The notes beneath the pieces were generated by a model. It did not search any database. It saw only the letters and a program-made list of their open reading frames with translations, and was not told where the DNA came from. Below are positions 17,407 through 26,427 of a stretch of 64,000 nucleotides of DNA, in pieces. The stretch is from the NCBI GenBank assembly GCA_001839685.1, contig MLAK01000574.1, forward strand, positions 38,407-102,406, written 5' to 3'. Each line of letters begins with the position of its first letter. The first letter of the stretch is position 1. The stretch comes from Tritrichomonas foetus. Its lineage: Eukaryota > Parabasalia > Tritrichomonadida > Tritrichomonadidae. A program made the position numbers and the translations under genes.

Positions 17407-20319
17407 TTATAACACTTCTTCGGGGATATTTTCAATTGAATCAGTAATCATTATGTCCATTGTTAAATTATAAAGATCTTCAATATGAAACACTCCTCGT
17501 GGACCCATTTGTAGTACATCTGTATTCATCTTTGTGGGTTTAAATCTTTTCAGTGGTCCAACATGGTCTGGAATAGGAGGATGTTGCTTTTGATTCATTT
17601 CATTCCTTGCTGCAGCTTCTTGTTGAATTTGTAATTTTTGTTGTTCAATTAATTGTTGCTGTTGAAGTAACAATTCTTGCTCTTGTTCTTGCTGAACTTG
17701 ATTATTAGACTTCTTGTTTTTACGTGGCCTTCCTCTAGTATTTGCTCTATATACTCGTTGTCCCGGGATTTTTTGCTGATAATATGAACCAACATTACTT
17801 GGTGAAATCGGTGTAACTGTTAAATAAGGTGGAATATCAAAACAAACGCCACTTGTAATATTAGAAGCTGGATTTTGATAATTCCCAGCAGGCCCAAAAC
17901 CTCTGGATAAAATTGCCGCATCGAGATTTAAATCACTTAAATTAGCCGGTCTTTTATTAAATAATTTCTGATGAGTTGGTTTTCTTGGCTCCGTTGAAAA
18001 CTGGGAATCAATTACATCTTCAATTTGGTTCTGATTTAATCCGTTCTGACTTATATCGTTTACATTGTTATTTTCGATGTTGTTGTTCTCAATATTGCTA
18101 GAATTTTCATTGTCATTGTCAGCTTCTTCGTGGTTTTGTTGATAAGATTGCAAAGCATTTAGAGCTTTTACAACTTTGGCATTTAGAAAAAATGTTCGTG
18201 TCGGGGTTCCATTTCGAAATTGCCCAGTAGCAAAGTGATTTTGAAGAATCTGGGTCATATTTGAACCCAGTTGTTGAATAAGTTGAGGATTTAGACCTGG
18301 AATTCCAATTACTGCTGTACCAGAATTTGTAATAATTTGAGGAATATATTGTAGCGTTGCTGTGAGTCTATTTGGAGCTGTATTTGCGCGATTATTATGT
18401 ACAGAATGTTCACTTGTATTTGGTATGTTTTCGCTAGTTTTTTCATTCGATTTTTCGACTTGGCTTTGGTGCTCTGTTTCAAGTGATTGTTCATTTGGTT
18501 TATTTTGATTTTCTGATAAATTAGTGAGTAGATTAGGTTGGTCATTATTATTACTATCGATTGTTGAAGTATTCAAAAATTCATTAAAACTCTCTGATAA
18601 AGTTTGTTGAAAAAGATTTTCACCATTATTTGGAGTTTCTTCATTTACTTCGATGCTTTCTTCTTCCAATTCTTTGTATTCATCTATTGCATCATCACTG
18701 GCATCTTTTTCGTCATTAAAAAAATCATCAAAATTAATTGTATTATCAAAAGAGAAAATTGATTCAATCTCTGATGGATTAAATTTCTTAATTGTATCAC
18801 GAATATTGAGAGAACTTCTTGGTAAATTGCCACGATTGTTGATTTTATTTTCATCATCTTCAATTAATGTCGATTTTTCCATATTCGATGGTTGAATTTC
18901 ATTTGGTAAAGTATTATTATTATTTTGTGATGAATTTTTTGGTATGGATGAATTTTGGACTGGGTTTAAGCGGAGGTTTGGATTATTTTGATCATGTATA
19001 AGTTTGAGATCTTCAAGAGAAGAATTTTTTTTACTTCCAATTCTAATTCTTTCGAAAGAATTCGAAAAAAAATCATCGTTTTTTTCTTTAAGTTGAATGT
19101 TTTTGGAATTTGTTTGAAGAGAATCTGGAGATGGAAATTTTGTGATTTTAATTGAATTCATTAAATTTTGTGAAATAAAATTGCTAACTTTTGAAGAATT
19201 CTGTTTAGAATTCAATTCATTGACGTTCAAATCTTCATCGAGATTGAATTCTATAAAAATGGAATTGTTACATAATTCAAATGAAGATGGATGGGAATTG
19301 GACCGATTTTGGCTTGATTTTGAGGGTTTTGGAATCGGAAAAGAAGAAAAGAGATCTTCATTAATATCTGAATTCACTCTTTTATTTGCCTTTTCTTCAA
19401 TAGCAGTGGTAGTTCTTTCTGGATTTGCAATTCTTCCTAGATTTTCAATTTTCTCTTGATTTTCTGTTTTTTCTTGATTTTCTGTTTTCTCTTGATTTTC
19501 TATTTTCTCTTGATTATCTGTTTTCTCTTGATTTTCTGTTTTTTCTTGATTTTCTGTTTTCTCTTGATTTTCTGTTTTCTCTTGATTTTCTATTTTCTCT
19601 TGATTTTCTATTTTCTCTTGATTTTCTATTTTCTTTTGATTTTCTATTTTCTTTTGATTTTCTGTTTTCTCTTGATTTTCTGTTTTCTCTTGATGTGAAT
19701 TAGATTGCGTTGATTGTTGATTAATATTACATGATTCACCTAAGAAAAAATAGTCTTGTTTTTTTGGTTGTGAATTTAAGGATTTGTCATGAGTATGATT
19801 TTTTATTGCTTGATTTAAAAAAAAATTATTTTTGGGAGTTTTAGATTGAGAATTTGTTTTTTCATGCATTTGTTGTGTTTTATTGCTGTTTTCAATACCA
19901 TTTATCATCTCATTTTCGATTTCATTTATTTGGCGGTTTGTGATATTATTCCCAATATCTGATCTTAGGCTTTTATCTGCATTTGTATCGTCTTTTGTTA
20001 CTTTTATATTTGACTCTTCTTTTTTAACATTCCATTTTTCTCCATTTGTCGAATTTTTTTGCGTAGAAATATCAGATTTATTTTTTAATACCGCGATTCT
20101 ATTTTTGGCTTTATTTTTGTCTAATTTTGTGTTCTTTTTTTGTTTAAATTCAGATTTTCTCTTGCTGTTGGTTTTTATCGACGATTGTTTTTCAATGTCT
20201 TGATTTTTGGGAGATTTCGGTGATTCTTCAAGGAGGATCGAACTTGCCTTTTTTGATTCAAGAATTGCTCGTCTCAGTTGTCGCTCAAATCGTTGATCTT
20301 CATACGATTTTTTCTTCAT
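17407..20319 (-). CDS. large Asn/Gln-rich protein with AT-hook and hexapeptide repeat
   Basis: A 970-residue, mostly disordered protein from the ATG at 20319 (MKKKSYEDQRFERQLRRAIL). The opening QLRRAILESKKA has a UIM-like A-hydrophobic-x-x-S pattern. Lys-rich basic stretches follow, then 13-14 tandem copies of ENQEKT/ENQEKI (DNA 19448-19695). A long Asn/Ser-rich region has poly-Asn and acidic patches. Near the end TRGRPRKNKK (17722-17739) is an AT-hook core (RGRP) that binds the minor groove of AT-rich DNA. A Gln-rich helix and a conserved-looking C-terminus (GPLKRFKPTKMNTDVLQMGP) follow. The layout suggests a chromatin or transcription protein. The C-terminal 50 residues may interact with a partner. 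No full-length homologue is recognised. Confidence 0.75.
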   Translation of the reverse strand: MKKKSYEDQRFERQLRRAILESKKASSILLEESPKSPKNQDIEKQSSIKTNSKRKSEFKQKKNTKLDKNKAKNRIAVLKNKSDISTQKNSTNGEKWNVKKEESNIKVTKDDTNADKSLRSDIGNNITNRQINEIENEMINGIENSNKTQQMHEKTNSQSKTPKNNFFLNQAIKNHTHDKSLNSQPKKQDYFFLGESCNINQQSTQSNSHQEKTENQEKTENQKKIENQKKIENQEKIENQEKIENQEKTENQEKTENQEKTENQEKTDNQEKIENQEKTENQEKTENQEKIENLGRIANPERTTTAIEEKANKRVNSDINEDLFSSFPIPKPSKSSQNRSNSHPSSFELCNNSIFIEFNLDEDLNVNELNSKQNSSKVSNFISQNLMNSIKITKFPSPDSLQTNSKNIQLKEKNDDFFSNSFERIRIGSKKNSSLEDLKLIHDQNNPNLRLNPVQNSSIPKNSSQNNNNTLPNEIQPSNMEKSTLIEDDENKINNRGNLPRSSLNIRDTIKKFNPSEIESIFSFDNTINFDDFFNDEKDASDDAIDEYKELEEESIEVNEETPNNGENLFQQTLSESFNEFLNTSTIDSNNNDQPNLLTNLSENQNKPNEQSLETEHQSQVEKSNEKTSENIPNTSEHSVHNNRANTAPNRLTATLQYIPQIITNSGTAVIGIPGLNPQLIQQLGSNMTQILQNHFATGQFRNGTPTRTFFLNAKVVKALNALQSYQQNHEEADNDNENSSNIENNNIENNNVNDISQNGLNQNQIEDVIDSQFSTEPRKPTHQKLFNKRPANLSDLNLDAAILSRGFGPAGNYQNPASNITSGVCFDIPPYLTVTPISPSNVGSYYQQKIPGQRVYRANTRGRPRKNKKSNNQVQQEQEQELLLQQQQLIEQQKLQIQQEAAARNEMNQKQHPPIPDHVGPLKRFKPTKMNTDVLQMGPRGVFHIEDLYNLTMDIMITDSIENIPEEVL
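19448..19695 (-). repeat. 18-bp in-frame tandem repeat (ENQEK[T/I])
   Basis: The plus strand shows tgattttctgttttctct-like units repeated about 13-14 times with small changes (ctg/cta, tct/ttt). They stay in phase with the codons, so each unit adds six residues, ENQEKT or ENQEKI, with variants ENQKKI and DNQEKI. It lies inside the AT-hook gene. Confidence 0.9.
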
Positions 20320-20428
20320 TTTAAAAATTTTATGGTGAAATTCAAGGTGAATGTTATTCAATTAGTTAATAGAAAAATAGTTAACTGGTAAATAGAATAA
20401 ATTATGATGTGAACACATGAAAAAATAT

Positions 20429-22006
20429 TTACATAACTAAAAATTTGCCATAAAATTCCACTGAACATAATTGTAAATAATTATTTTGATCCCAATTCAA
20501 GCCATTTTGAATAATTCGAACATATCTGGCAAACTTTTCAGGCTTGTTTTGATTTAATTGAAATGACGCCAAAGCATAACTTCCTTTGCATGAAGAATCA
20601 TTTTCTCGAATATCAATTGTTTCCCAACTTTGACCATCATTGGATATTTCAATCGACCAGTTCTTGGGTTGGTTGCTATTTGAAGATATTAATGAGTAGT
20701 GAGTTAACATAATTTTGCAATCTTTAAAATCAAATCGTATCCATGATTTCTCCAAATTCTTAGTACAATATCTATTTGTTTTATTAAAATCAACGAGATA
20801 TGATAGAGAATATTCTTTATCGTTGATAATGCGAGATGATGATGCTGTAAGTGTTACTATATTTGTATCGATTATATTTTTGCTATATATCAATGTTAAA
20901 AATGATATAATTCCATTCATCTTATTTCTAGATGAATCGGCAAAAGGAAGATGTATAATTTTTGAATGATATTTCTCCAATTTTGTATTTTTTTTATTGA
21001 AAACACATTTCGCAACATCTTGATAAATATGTGAATGATAATTGGAAATATATTGAACTAGATTAGACCAAAGAGGAGCTGAAAGATCATCATATTTTAT
21101 ATTATGTAGGAAATCATTCATATCTTCGCCTGTCATATATGGAAAACTTAATACAGAATACAAGGAATAATTCTTTGTTTTCTCTACTATCTTTTTTACA
21201 CATTGATATAATTGACTTTCGTCATTTACACATAATTTTTCATTATATAAAACACTTTCAAGTAAATATGTTGGCAATTTTTCCATTTCTGTCATCATAT
21301 CAATTTCATAAAAATGTGAGGCCAAAAAATCGATTTCTTTGTGAAACAAATGAACTGGAATTTCACGTGAATGATTATCTTTTTCTGGATGATAATAATG
21401 AAATTCACATGTATTATGTTTTAGATAATAATATTGGGACTTATATAAAATTTGATTAACAACATTTCCAATAGTGATTTCCTCGGCAAGATCACATTTT
21501 ATTTTTTCAAACAAGTCTTCATTTCCTAAAAAGAATAGAATTAAATAGGTAAAGTTTATATATTCTTGTTCATTGATATTCAGCTTGTCTATTGAATCTT
21601 TATTTAGAAAGTTGAATATATCATGAATAAAAGTTCTAGGATTAGTTAATCGATATGTAATATTCGACTTTAGGTTAAATTGAGTGAACGACAACAAATC
21701 TAGTGATTTTAGAAATAATACATCAAGATTGATAGATAACAAATCAATAGTTTTATCTGTTTGGTGTAATTTTCTCACAATTGGTGATAATAGATCGGCT
21801 ATCAAACGAGGCATTTTTATTTCAAATGTAAGCGTATTTGTACTCTTTCTGGAATTAGTTGCATTTTGAAAAATAAAGAAAATAGTAAAATCATTTTCAT
21901 AAAATGTGAGATCAATTTGATCTATTTGAGACTTAACATGGTCAAAATAGATATTTTTAATAGCTTGATTGGATGATTGGTTGCTCTTTAGAACTAGTTT
22001 TTTCAT
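20429..22006 (-). CDS. BTB/BACK-like protein with C-terminal F5/8 type C (discoidin-like) domain
   Basis: A 525-residue protein. The N-terminal 110 residues look like a degenerate BTB/POZ fold (NDFTIFFIFQNATNSRKSTN...MPRLIADLLSPIVRKL). Residues 120-330 are helical and BACK-like. The last 150 residues form a galactose-binding-like F5/8 C domain with WIRFDFKDCKIMLTHYSLIS, NWSIEISNDGQSWETIDI and FARYVRIIQNGLNW...LQLCSVEFYG. The order resembles BTBD9-type proteins. Trichomonads carry large families of such proteins. There is no signal peptide, so the discoidin-like domain is intracellular here and more likely a protein-binding module than a lectin. A Cullin-3 adaptor role is an inference from the BTB/BACK part only. 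Confidence 0.7.
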   Translation of the reverse strand: MKKLVLKSNQSSNQAIKNIYFDHVKSQIDQIDLTFYENDFTIFFIFQNATNSRKSTNTLTFEIKMPRLIADLLSPIVRKLHQTDKTIDLLSINLDVLFLKSLDLLSFTQFNLKSNITYRLTNPRTFIHDIFNFLNKDSIDKLNINEQEYINFTYLILFFLGNEDLFEKIKCDLAEEITIGNVVNQILYKSQYYYLKHNTCEFHYYHPEKDNHSREIPVHLFHKEIDFLASHFYEIDMMTEMEKLPTYLLESVLYNEKLCVNDESQLYQCVKKIVEKTKNYSLYSVLSFPYMTGEDMNDFLHNIKYDDLSAPLWSNLVQYISNYHSHIYQDVAKCVFNKKNTKLEKYHSKIIHLPFADSSRNKMNGIISFLTLIYSKNIIDTNIVTLTASSSRIINDKEYSLSYLVDFNKTNRYCTKNLEKSWIRFDFKDCKIMLTHYSLISSNSNQPKNWSIEISNDGQSWETIDIRENDSSCKGSYALASFQLNQNKPEKFARYVRIIQNGLNWDQNNYLQLCSVEFYGKFLVM

Positions 22007-23176
22007 GATAAATTATCAAAACAAGAATATCGAATGCAATTTTGACAAATAACTTTTTGATTGGCACCTCATCAGAAAAAATGTGAATAAAAAAAAACAA
22101 TTTACACAGATTATTCGGCATATACAGTCTAAAAATGCAAAAATCATTAATAAAAATCTTCGTAAAATCCTAAATTTCATTGTAAAACTCACAAAATGGA
22201 AAAAAAAAAAAAAAAAAAAAAAAACATTCGTGCTTCAATCACAAGAAAATGATATTAATAGAATATCACTGTCTTCACAAGAAGAAAACTTCTTCATGAT
22301 ATCAATATTAATCTATAATGGAAACTATAAAATGTTCAATAATTTGTATTTTTTTTCTACCGAAATCGAATTCTATGACAAAAAAGATTGAGACTTCATG
22401 ATATCAAACTTTCACAATCCCCCTCAAAATCAAAACATATACAGTAAAAGTAATCATTGAAAACGAATATAAAACATTCATTTGCTTTAATTTACCAAAT
22501 TTTTTGAGCGCAGTAAGGATCAAATAATTGCATAAAGTATTATCACCATGCATGAATAATACATATTAATTATGAAGGAGAGATGCTATGTTTTCTTTTT
22601 GACGCTATAATACATTTTTAAAAGGATGAAGAAAAAAAATAATTCACAAATGAGTTCGGTTTACCCTCAACAAAGACCCAGTATTGCATTCCTCTAAAAA
22701 GGAAAAAAGAACAATGACTTCATTATATGTTAAATTCATAATTGTGAAAATGTGAAGCTTGGTTAGAAAATTTTACATGATTGATAGCAATACCAAAGTA
22801 TATCAAACAATAGTCAAATAGAATATTTTGTTGTTTATTTGGAAAATTGTTTATAAAATTTGTGATTGTTGCAATCATTAAAAACCGAAAACATCAAATA
22901 GTTGTTTGTATATTTTTATCTAAAGCTTTCTAAAGCTGGCAAGGATAGAATTCAGGTAATATCAGGTTATTTACTGTTAACGAAAACACCACTAAAAGTT
23001 TGATCATTTAATTTAACATTCAACAAAACATTAAAATAGTGGTAAGCTCGCTTTCTAGTCATTGCCAGCCACAGGATAATCAGACGAATAAATTTTGGTT
23101 TAAATTTAAAGATTTATCATAACAGAAAAGTATAAAAAAAAAGTTATGAAAATATATAAAAAGAAAATTGATCTGT
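22007..23176. other. intergenic, long A-run, no gene seen
   Basis: 1.17 kb between two minus-strand genes. It contains an uninterrupted run of about 25 A at 22200-22224. An open frame over this run (22083-22391) is low-complexity and not convincing. No tRNA, rRNA or coding remnant is recognised. Confidence 0.5.
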
Positions 23177-23800
23177 TTAATCCATACGTGTTTTAATTTC
23201 TTTGGTAATGATACATTCTGGTGTGATAATGTGAACAATTCCTCCCCATCCGCTCAAACCGTCTCGCTCGACTGCTGCAATCAGACATTGCGAAATTACT
23301 TCGAAAAGTTCGTCTGGATTGAGTCCTGGGCGCCACATACTCTCGCATATACCGAAGAGAGACTCCTCTGAAGTTCCTGCGACTGCGAAATCTTTCGGCT
23401 GCGTGAATGCGCCGATCGAATCTGATGTGGCTAAAAATGGCTCGTTTGTAGTTGGATCGAGACCAGCGATGACAGGCGATACGAAGTATGGACCGAAGCG
23501 ATGTTCGTAGAGAAGCGATCTGACAAGATTCATAAATCTCAATGGTTCGAGTTGTCTCTCTTCACGAAGCTCGAGGAGATTCACATCGTAGCGTAATTTT
23601 TCATGTACTGTGTCAATGTCTGTGGCCAGACCGCCCATTCCGATGTGGACATAATCGTTGATTTGGAAAATCTTTTGGAAATTTGTCGAAACTGTTTGCA
23701 TTTGGGCACTGAGACGACGATCGGCAGCAATGGCTACACAATGGTCGCCTGCCATAGCAAGGACTGATGATCCGTTCTGAGTGTCGATTCCGCCTGACAT
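23177..23800 (-). CDS. PSMB3: 20S proteasome subunit beta-3
   Basis: A 207-residue protein that aligns along its whole length with beta-3 subunits: SVLAMAGDHCVAIAADRR, TNFQKIFQINDYVHIGMGGLATD, YEHRFGPYFVSPVIAGLDP, CESMW and the terminal KEIKTRMD (KARMD in animals). Beta-3 sits in the inner rings of the 20S core and has no catalytic Thr1; the N-terminus here (MSGGIDTQNGSSVLAM) likewise has no cleavable propeptide with Thr. The gene is a single copy in this window and is richer in GC than its surroundings, as expected for a highly expressed housekeeping gene. Confidence 0.97.
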   Translation of the reverse strand: MSGGIDTQNGSSVLAMAGDHCVAIAADRRLSAQMQTVSTNFQKIFQINDYVHIGMGGLATDIDTVHEKLRYDVNLLELREERQLEPLRFMNLVRSLLYEHRFGPYFVSPVIAGLDPTTNEPFLATSDSIGAFTQPKDFAVAGTSEESLFGICESMWRPGLNPDELFEVISQCLIAAVERDGLSGWGGIVHIITPECIITKEIKTRMD

Positions 23801-24350
23801 TAAATTTTAATATTATAAATCTGAAAAGCGGAATTTGACAAACTTTGTTCGACCCATTATATATTTAACTTGGTCGGACAGCTTTAGGCCTCTAAATTTA
23901 GAACTAGTTTAATTGAGATGATCACTTCATGGACTTCTTCTTTTTATAAATTCAAATAATCGAGCTTATGCCACAACAAAATCTTGATGCAACACTTATC
24001 GATCAGTGATATGGATTGAATAGTTTACATAGTATTTCATTTAGTATTTCAGTATAGAAAAAGTTGACTTGATGAAGTGACAATATTCAATTTCACTTCA
24101 CAGGTAACAATCTGATGTAGCGAAACTGCATGTGGAGCCATCTAAAGCTTCACAAATCGCTAAAAGCTACTTTTGTATGATAATCTTCAGGAATTGCCTC
24201 CAATCGTTGAAACAGAATTCAATAGACATTGGCCAAACCAACGAAATTTCAAATCCTATTTTAAAAAATTAATTTGATTTTCTATGTGTATAGAATAGTA
24301 TATGTAGAGAAAATAATAACAATAATCAAAAAGAATATTAACCCGTTAAT
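23801..24350. other. intergenic, promoter side of proteasome gene
   Basis: AT-rich spacer upstream of the proteasome gene and downstream of the kinase remnant. No further feature is seen. Confidence 0.45.
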
Positions 24351-24890
24351 TTATATAATAGCCAATTCCACATCATGTTGTAATTCATTCATATCAACAC
24401 CACTGGAATAAATTTATTTCAAATTGTCGTAAAATAGTCTGACAATTCCCTGAAAAGAAAATCTCTTATTGGGATCACGATCTCAACAACTTTCGATCAA
24501 ATCCTTAAAAAATGGTGTAAATTTAATCGATTGCAACTTGATCATATTCTTTTTTCAAAATGACATGGAGTGAACCGTTTGGCATTAAATGAGTAAGAAT
24601 AAAATTTTTCAATTACTTCAACTTGTTATGTTTTGTCTAATACTAAAAGTGGAAGAATAGCAATATGATTTAATTGATTTTGAAATATAATTTCGCTCAT
24701 AAAATTGGAGGGGAAATTTCGATATCATTAAATTTGTCCTTTTATGATTTTAACTGCAGCTTCTGTTTTTATTTCAGCTGGTTCCTGACTCCAAACTTTA
24801 ATATGATATCTTGCATAACCATCATCAAATTCTCTGCTATAGGACACCATTACGATCATATTGTATATTTTCATAAGTAAGATGCTTCCT
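24351..24890 (-). pseudogene. decayed protein kinase gene with internal deletion (TKL-like)
   Basis: Read on the minus strand from about 24890, successive frames give kinase pieces in the right order. First comes an N-lobe with DDGYARYHIKVWSQ and the lysine strand TEAAVKIIKG. A frame change and stops follow, then NHIAILPLLVLD (subdomain IV-like) and ILTHLMPNGSLHVILKKE (hinge and alpha-D, the typical trichomonad MPNGSL motif). The sequence then jumps directly to PFFKDLIESC-stop-DRDPNKRFSFQGIV, the subdomain XI segment LIxxCWDxDPxxRxSFxxI. The conserved Trp codon has become TGA, and a second stop (TAA, 24414-24416) precedes a short tail ending in TAA at 24351-24353. The whole catalytic-loop and activation-loop part (HRDxK to DFG) is missing. 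The gene is certainly dead. Confidence 0.8.
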
Positions 24891-24931
24891 TGATAGAATA
24901 GAATTTTTGTATCAATAACTGTTTAATATGC

Positions 24932-26227
24932 TTATCGCATTGTGTTTTGACGATATAGAAGAGCTTGATATAATGTTGGATATCTGAGATTTAGTCTTGA
25001 ACTTGCTGCACCATATAGAATGTAGAGTGCATCTGCCATTCCATTCATTGAAACTATTAGAGATCGTAGAATAAAATGTGACATTGCCCATGAGAAAACT
25101 GAAGCTATGACAATTACATCAGTATCTTCCACTAATGCTGAACTAATATAAAAACCAGTTGCGCATCCACCAAATGAAAGTGCCCAAGTTATTAAATATC
25201 CAGCAGAATAAATTGTGGATTTATATTGTAATTTGCCTACATATGTTTGTCTTTGTAAATCATTGTATCTTTTACTTCCTTCTGAAAATGTTGTTCCACA
25301 AGAACTACAAAATACAAGTCCAAGTTCACTAAAGTTTTGACAATGTAAGCCAAATGATGGTGGAAATGATCGTATTGTCCATAACATTGGTGATAATAGA
25401 CTAGCTTGTGCAATTGATCCAAATGAATAAGTGAATGCATACTTGAAAAAAAGAAAAATTGGATAGTGCGGCATTTGTGCTGTGCCTCCATAGAAAAAAT
25501 GCACAATTGTAAGACCACTAAAAACATAGTCACAGATATAAACAAGAAAATTAATAATCCAAAAATAAGAAAAAGCGAGGTAAATATGATACCATCCACT
25601 TAAATCAGTGAGCGACATATGCGTTGAAATAGCAGCATATGCATCAGTTAGAATTATTGTGGGAATTAATGAAATGATCATAAATAAGAATGAACTTGGA
25701 TACTTTATTAGAAATGATGCAGATGTTGCACAAACTTGTCCTGAATGATCAATTTCTTTTCGTGTATAAAAAAAATAAAATACCGCAATCAAACTTCCTA
25801 TCAAAAATATCAGAGGTAAAGCAGAAGAATAATGCATAATTAACCAAACATATAAAATAAAAAGGATTGTAGCTGTGAGTAAATATGATGTTGCAATGTA
25901 TACTTTTGGTAAAAAGATCATAAAAAGTAAAAGTAAACCAAAAATAATGGATGAAATGATGATTGGAACAAATAAAGTTACAAGCATCCTTTTTGATGAA
26001 TGTGAAAGTGGTATTTTGGTTGTGGCTGATCGTAAAAACGATGATGATAAAATGATGGCCACCAACGAATTAAATATAAAAAACAATCCATTTACAATAT
26101 TTTTGAATGATCGTTTTGATGAGTCGAGTTTGGATAAGACTTCATTTTGATTCAATGGAGAAATAATGCTCTCTAATCTAATCAGTGAATCACTTGTTAA
26201 GTGATCAAAATCAGATACTCTCTCCAT
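24932..26227 (-). CDS. choline-transporter-like protein (CTL/SLC44, Pns1 family)
   Basis: A 431-residue membrane protein from the ATG at 26227 (MERVSDFDHLTSDSLIRLES). An upstream GTG start would add only 15 residues. Nine to ten hydrophobic helices are visible. The C-terminal half has the CTL family signature around FFKYAFTYSFGSIAQASLLSP, followed by a Cys-containing loop (VFCSSCGTTF) and MNGMADALYILYGAASSRL near the end. CTL proteins move choline or related solutes across the plasma membrane or organelle membranes. The protein is shorter than human CTL1 (about 650) because it lacks the large first extracellular loop, as in Pns1. Substrate is unproven. Confidence 0.8.
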   Translation of the reverse strand: MERVSDFDHLTSDSLIRLESIISPLNQNEVLSKLDSSKRSFKNIVNGLFFIFNSLVAIILSSSFLRSATTKIPLSHSSKRMLVTLFVPIIISSIIFGLLLLFMIFLPKVYIATSYLLTATILFILYVWLIMHYSSALPLIFLIGSLIAVFYFFYTRKEIDHSGQVCATSASFLIKYPSSFLFMIISLIPTIILTDAYAAISTHMSLTDLSGWYHIYLAFSYFWIINFLVYICDYVFSGLTIVHFFYGGTAQMPHYPIFLFFKYAFTYSFGSIAQASLLSPMLWTIRSFPPSFGLHCQNFSELGLVFCSSCGTTFSEGSKRYNDLQRQTYVGKLQYKSTIYSAGYLITWALSFGGCATGFYISSALVEDTDVIVIASVFSWAMSHFILRSLIVSMNGMADALYILYGAASSRLNLRYPTLYQALLYRQNTMR

Positions 26228-26427
26228 CAAATGAGTTTGAATGCCTTTGAATAATAAAATTGAAAGGTACACTTTTTATGATAATATTTGGCTCCACAAT
26301 GACCAATTATAATCCAAAAAAAATTCAAAGCGGATAATTTATTTTATGAAATTATCTGGTCACTCAATAGAAAAAGTGGAAATAATTATAAAAACGAATT
26401 TCTGTTCAAAATAAAAATTTGGAAGAA
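26228..26427. promoter_or_regulatory. bidirectional promoter region between divergent genes
   Basis: Only 200 bases separate the ATG of the transporter (minus) from the ATG of the coiled-coil gene (plus), so both promoters must lie here. No specific box is claimed. Confidence 0.4.

Noticed and set aside
19425..19703. Hydrophobic Phe/Leu/Asp-repeat protein on the plus strand
   Set aside because: It is the antisense shadow of the ENQEK[T/I] repeat of the AT-hook gene.
22200..22224. Poly-A tract as the tail of a retrotransposed gene copy
   Set aside because: No coding remnant is seen upstream of the tract and no target-site duplication is evident.
22083..22391. Plus-strand protein across a poly-A tract
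   Set aside because: The frame depends on a run of about 25 A giving poly-Lys, and the flanking sequence has no protein character.
24674..24880. Plus-strand 68-codon gene
   Set aside because: It lies antisense to the N-lobe of the kinase pseudogene, which explains its open frame.
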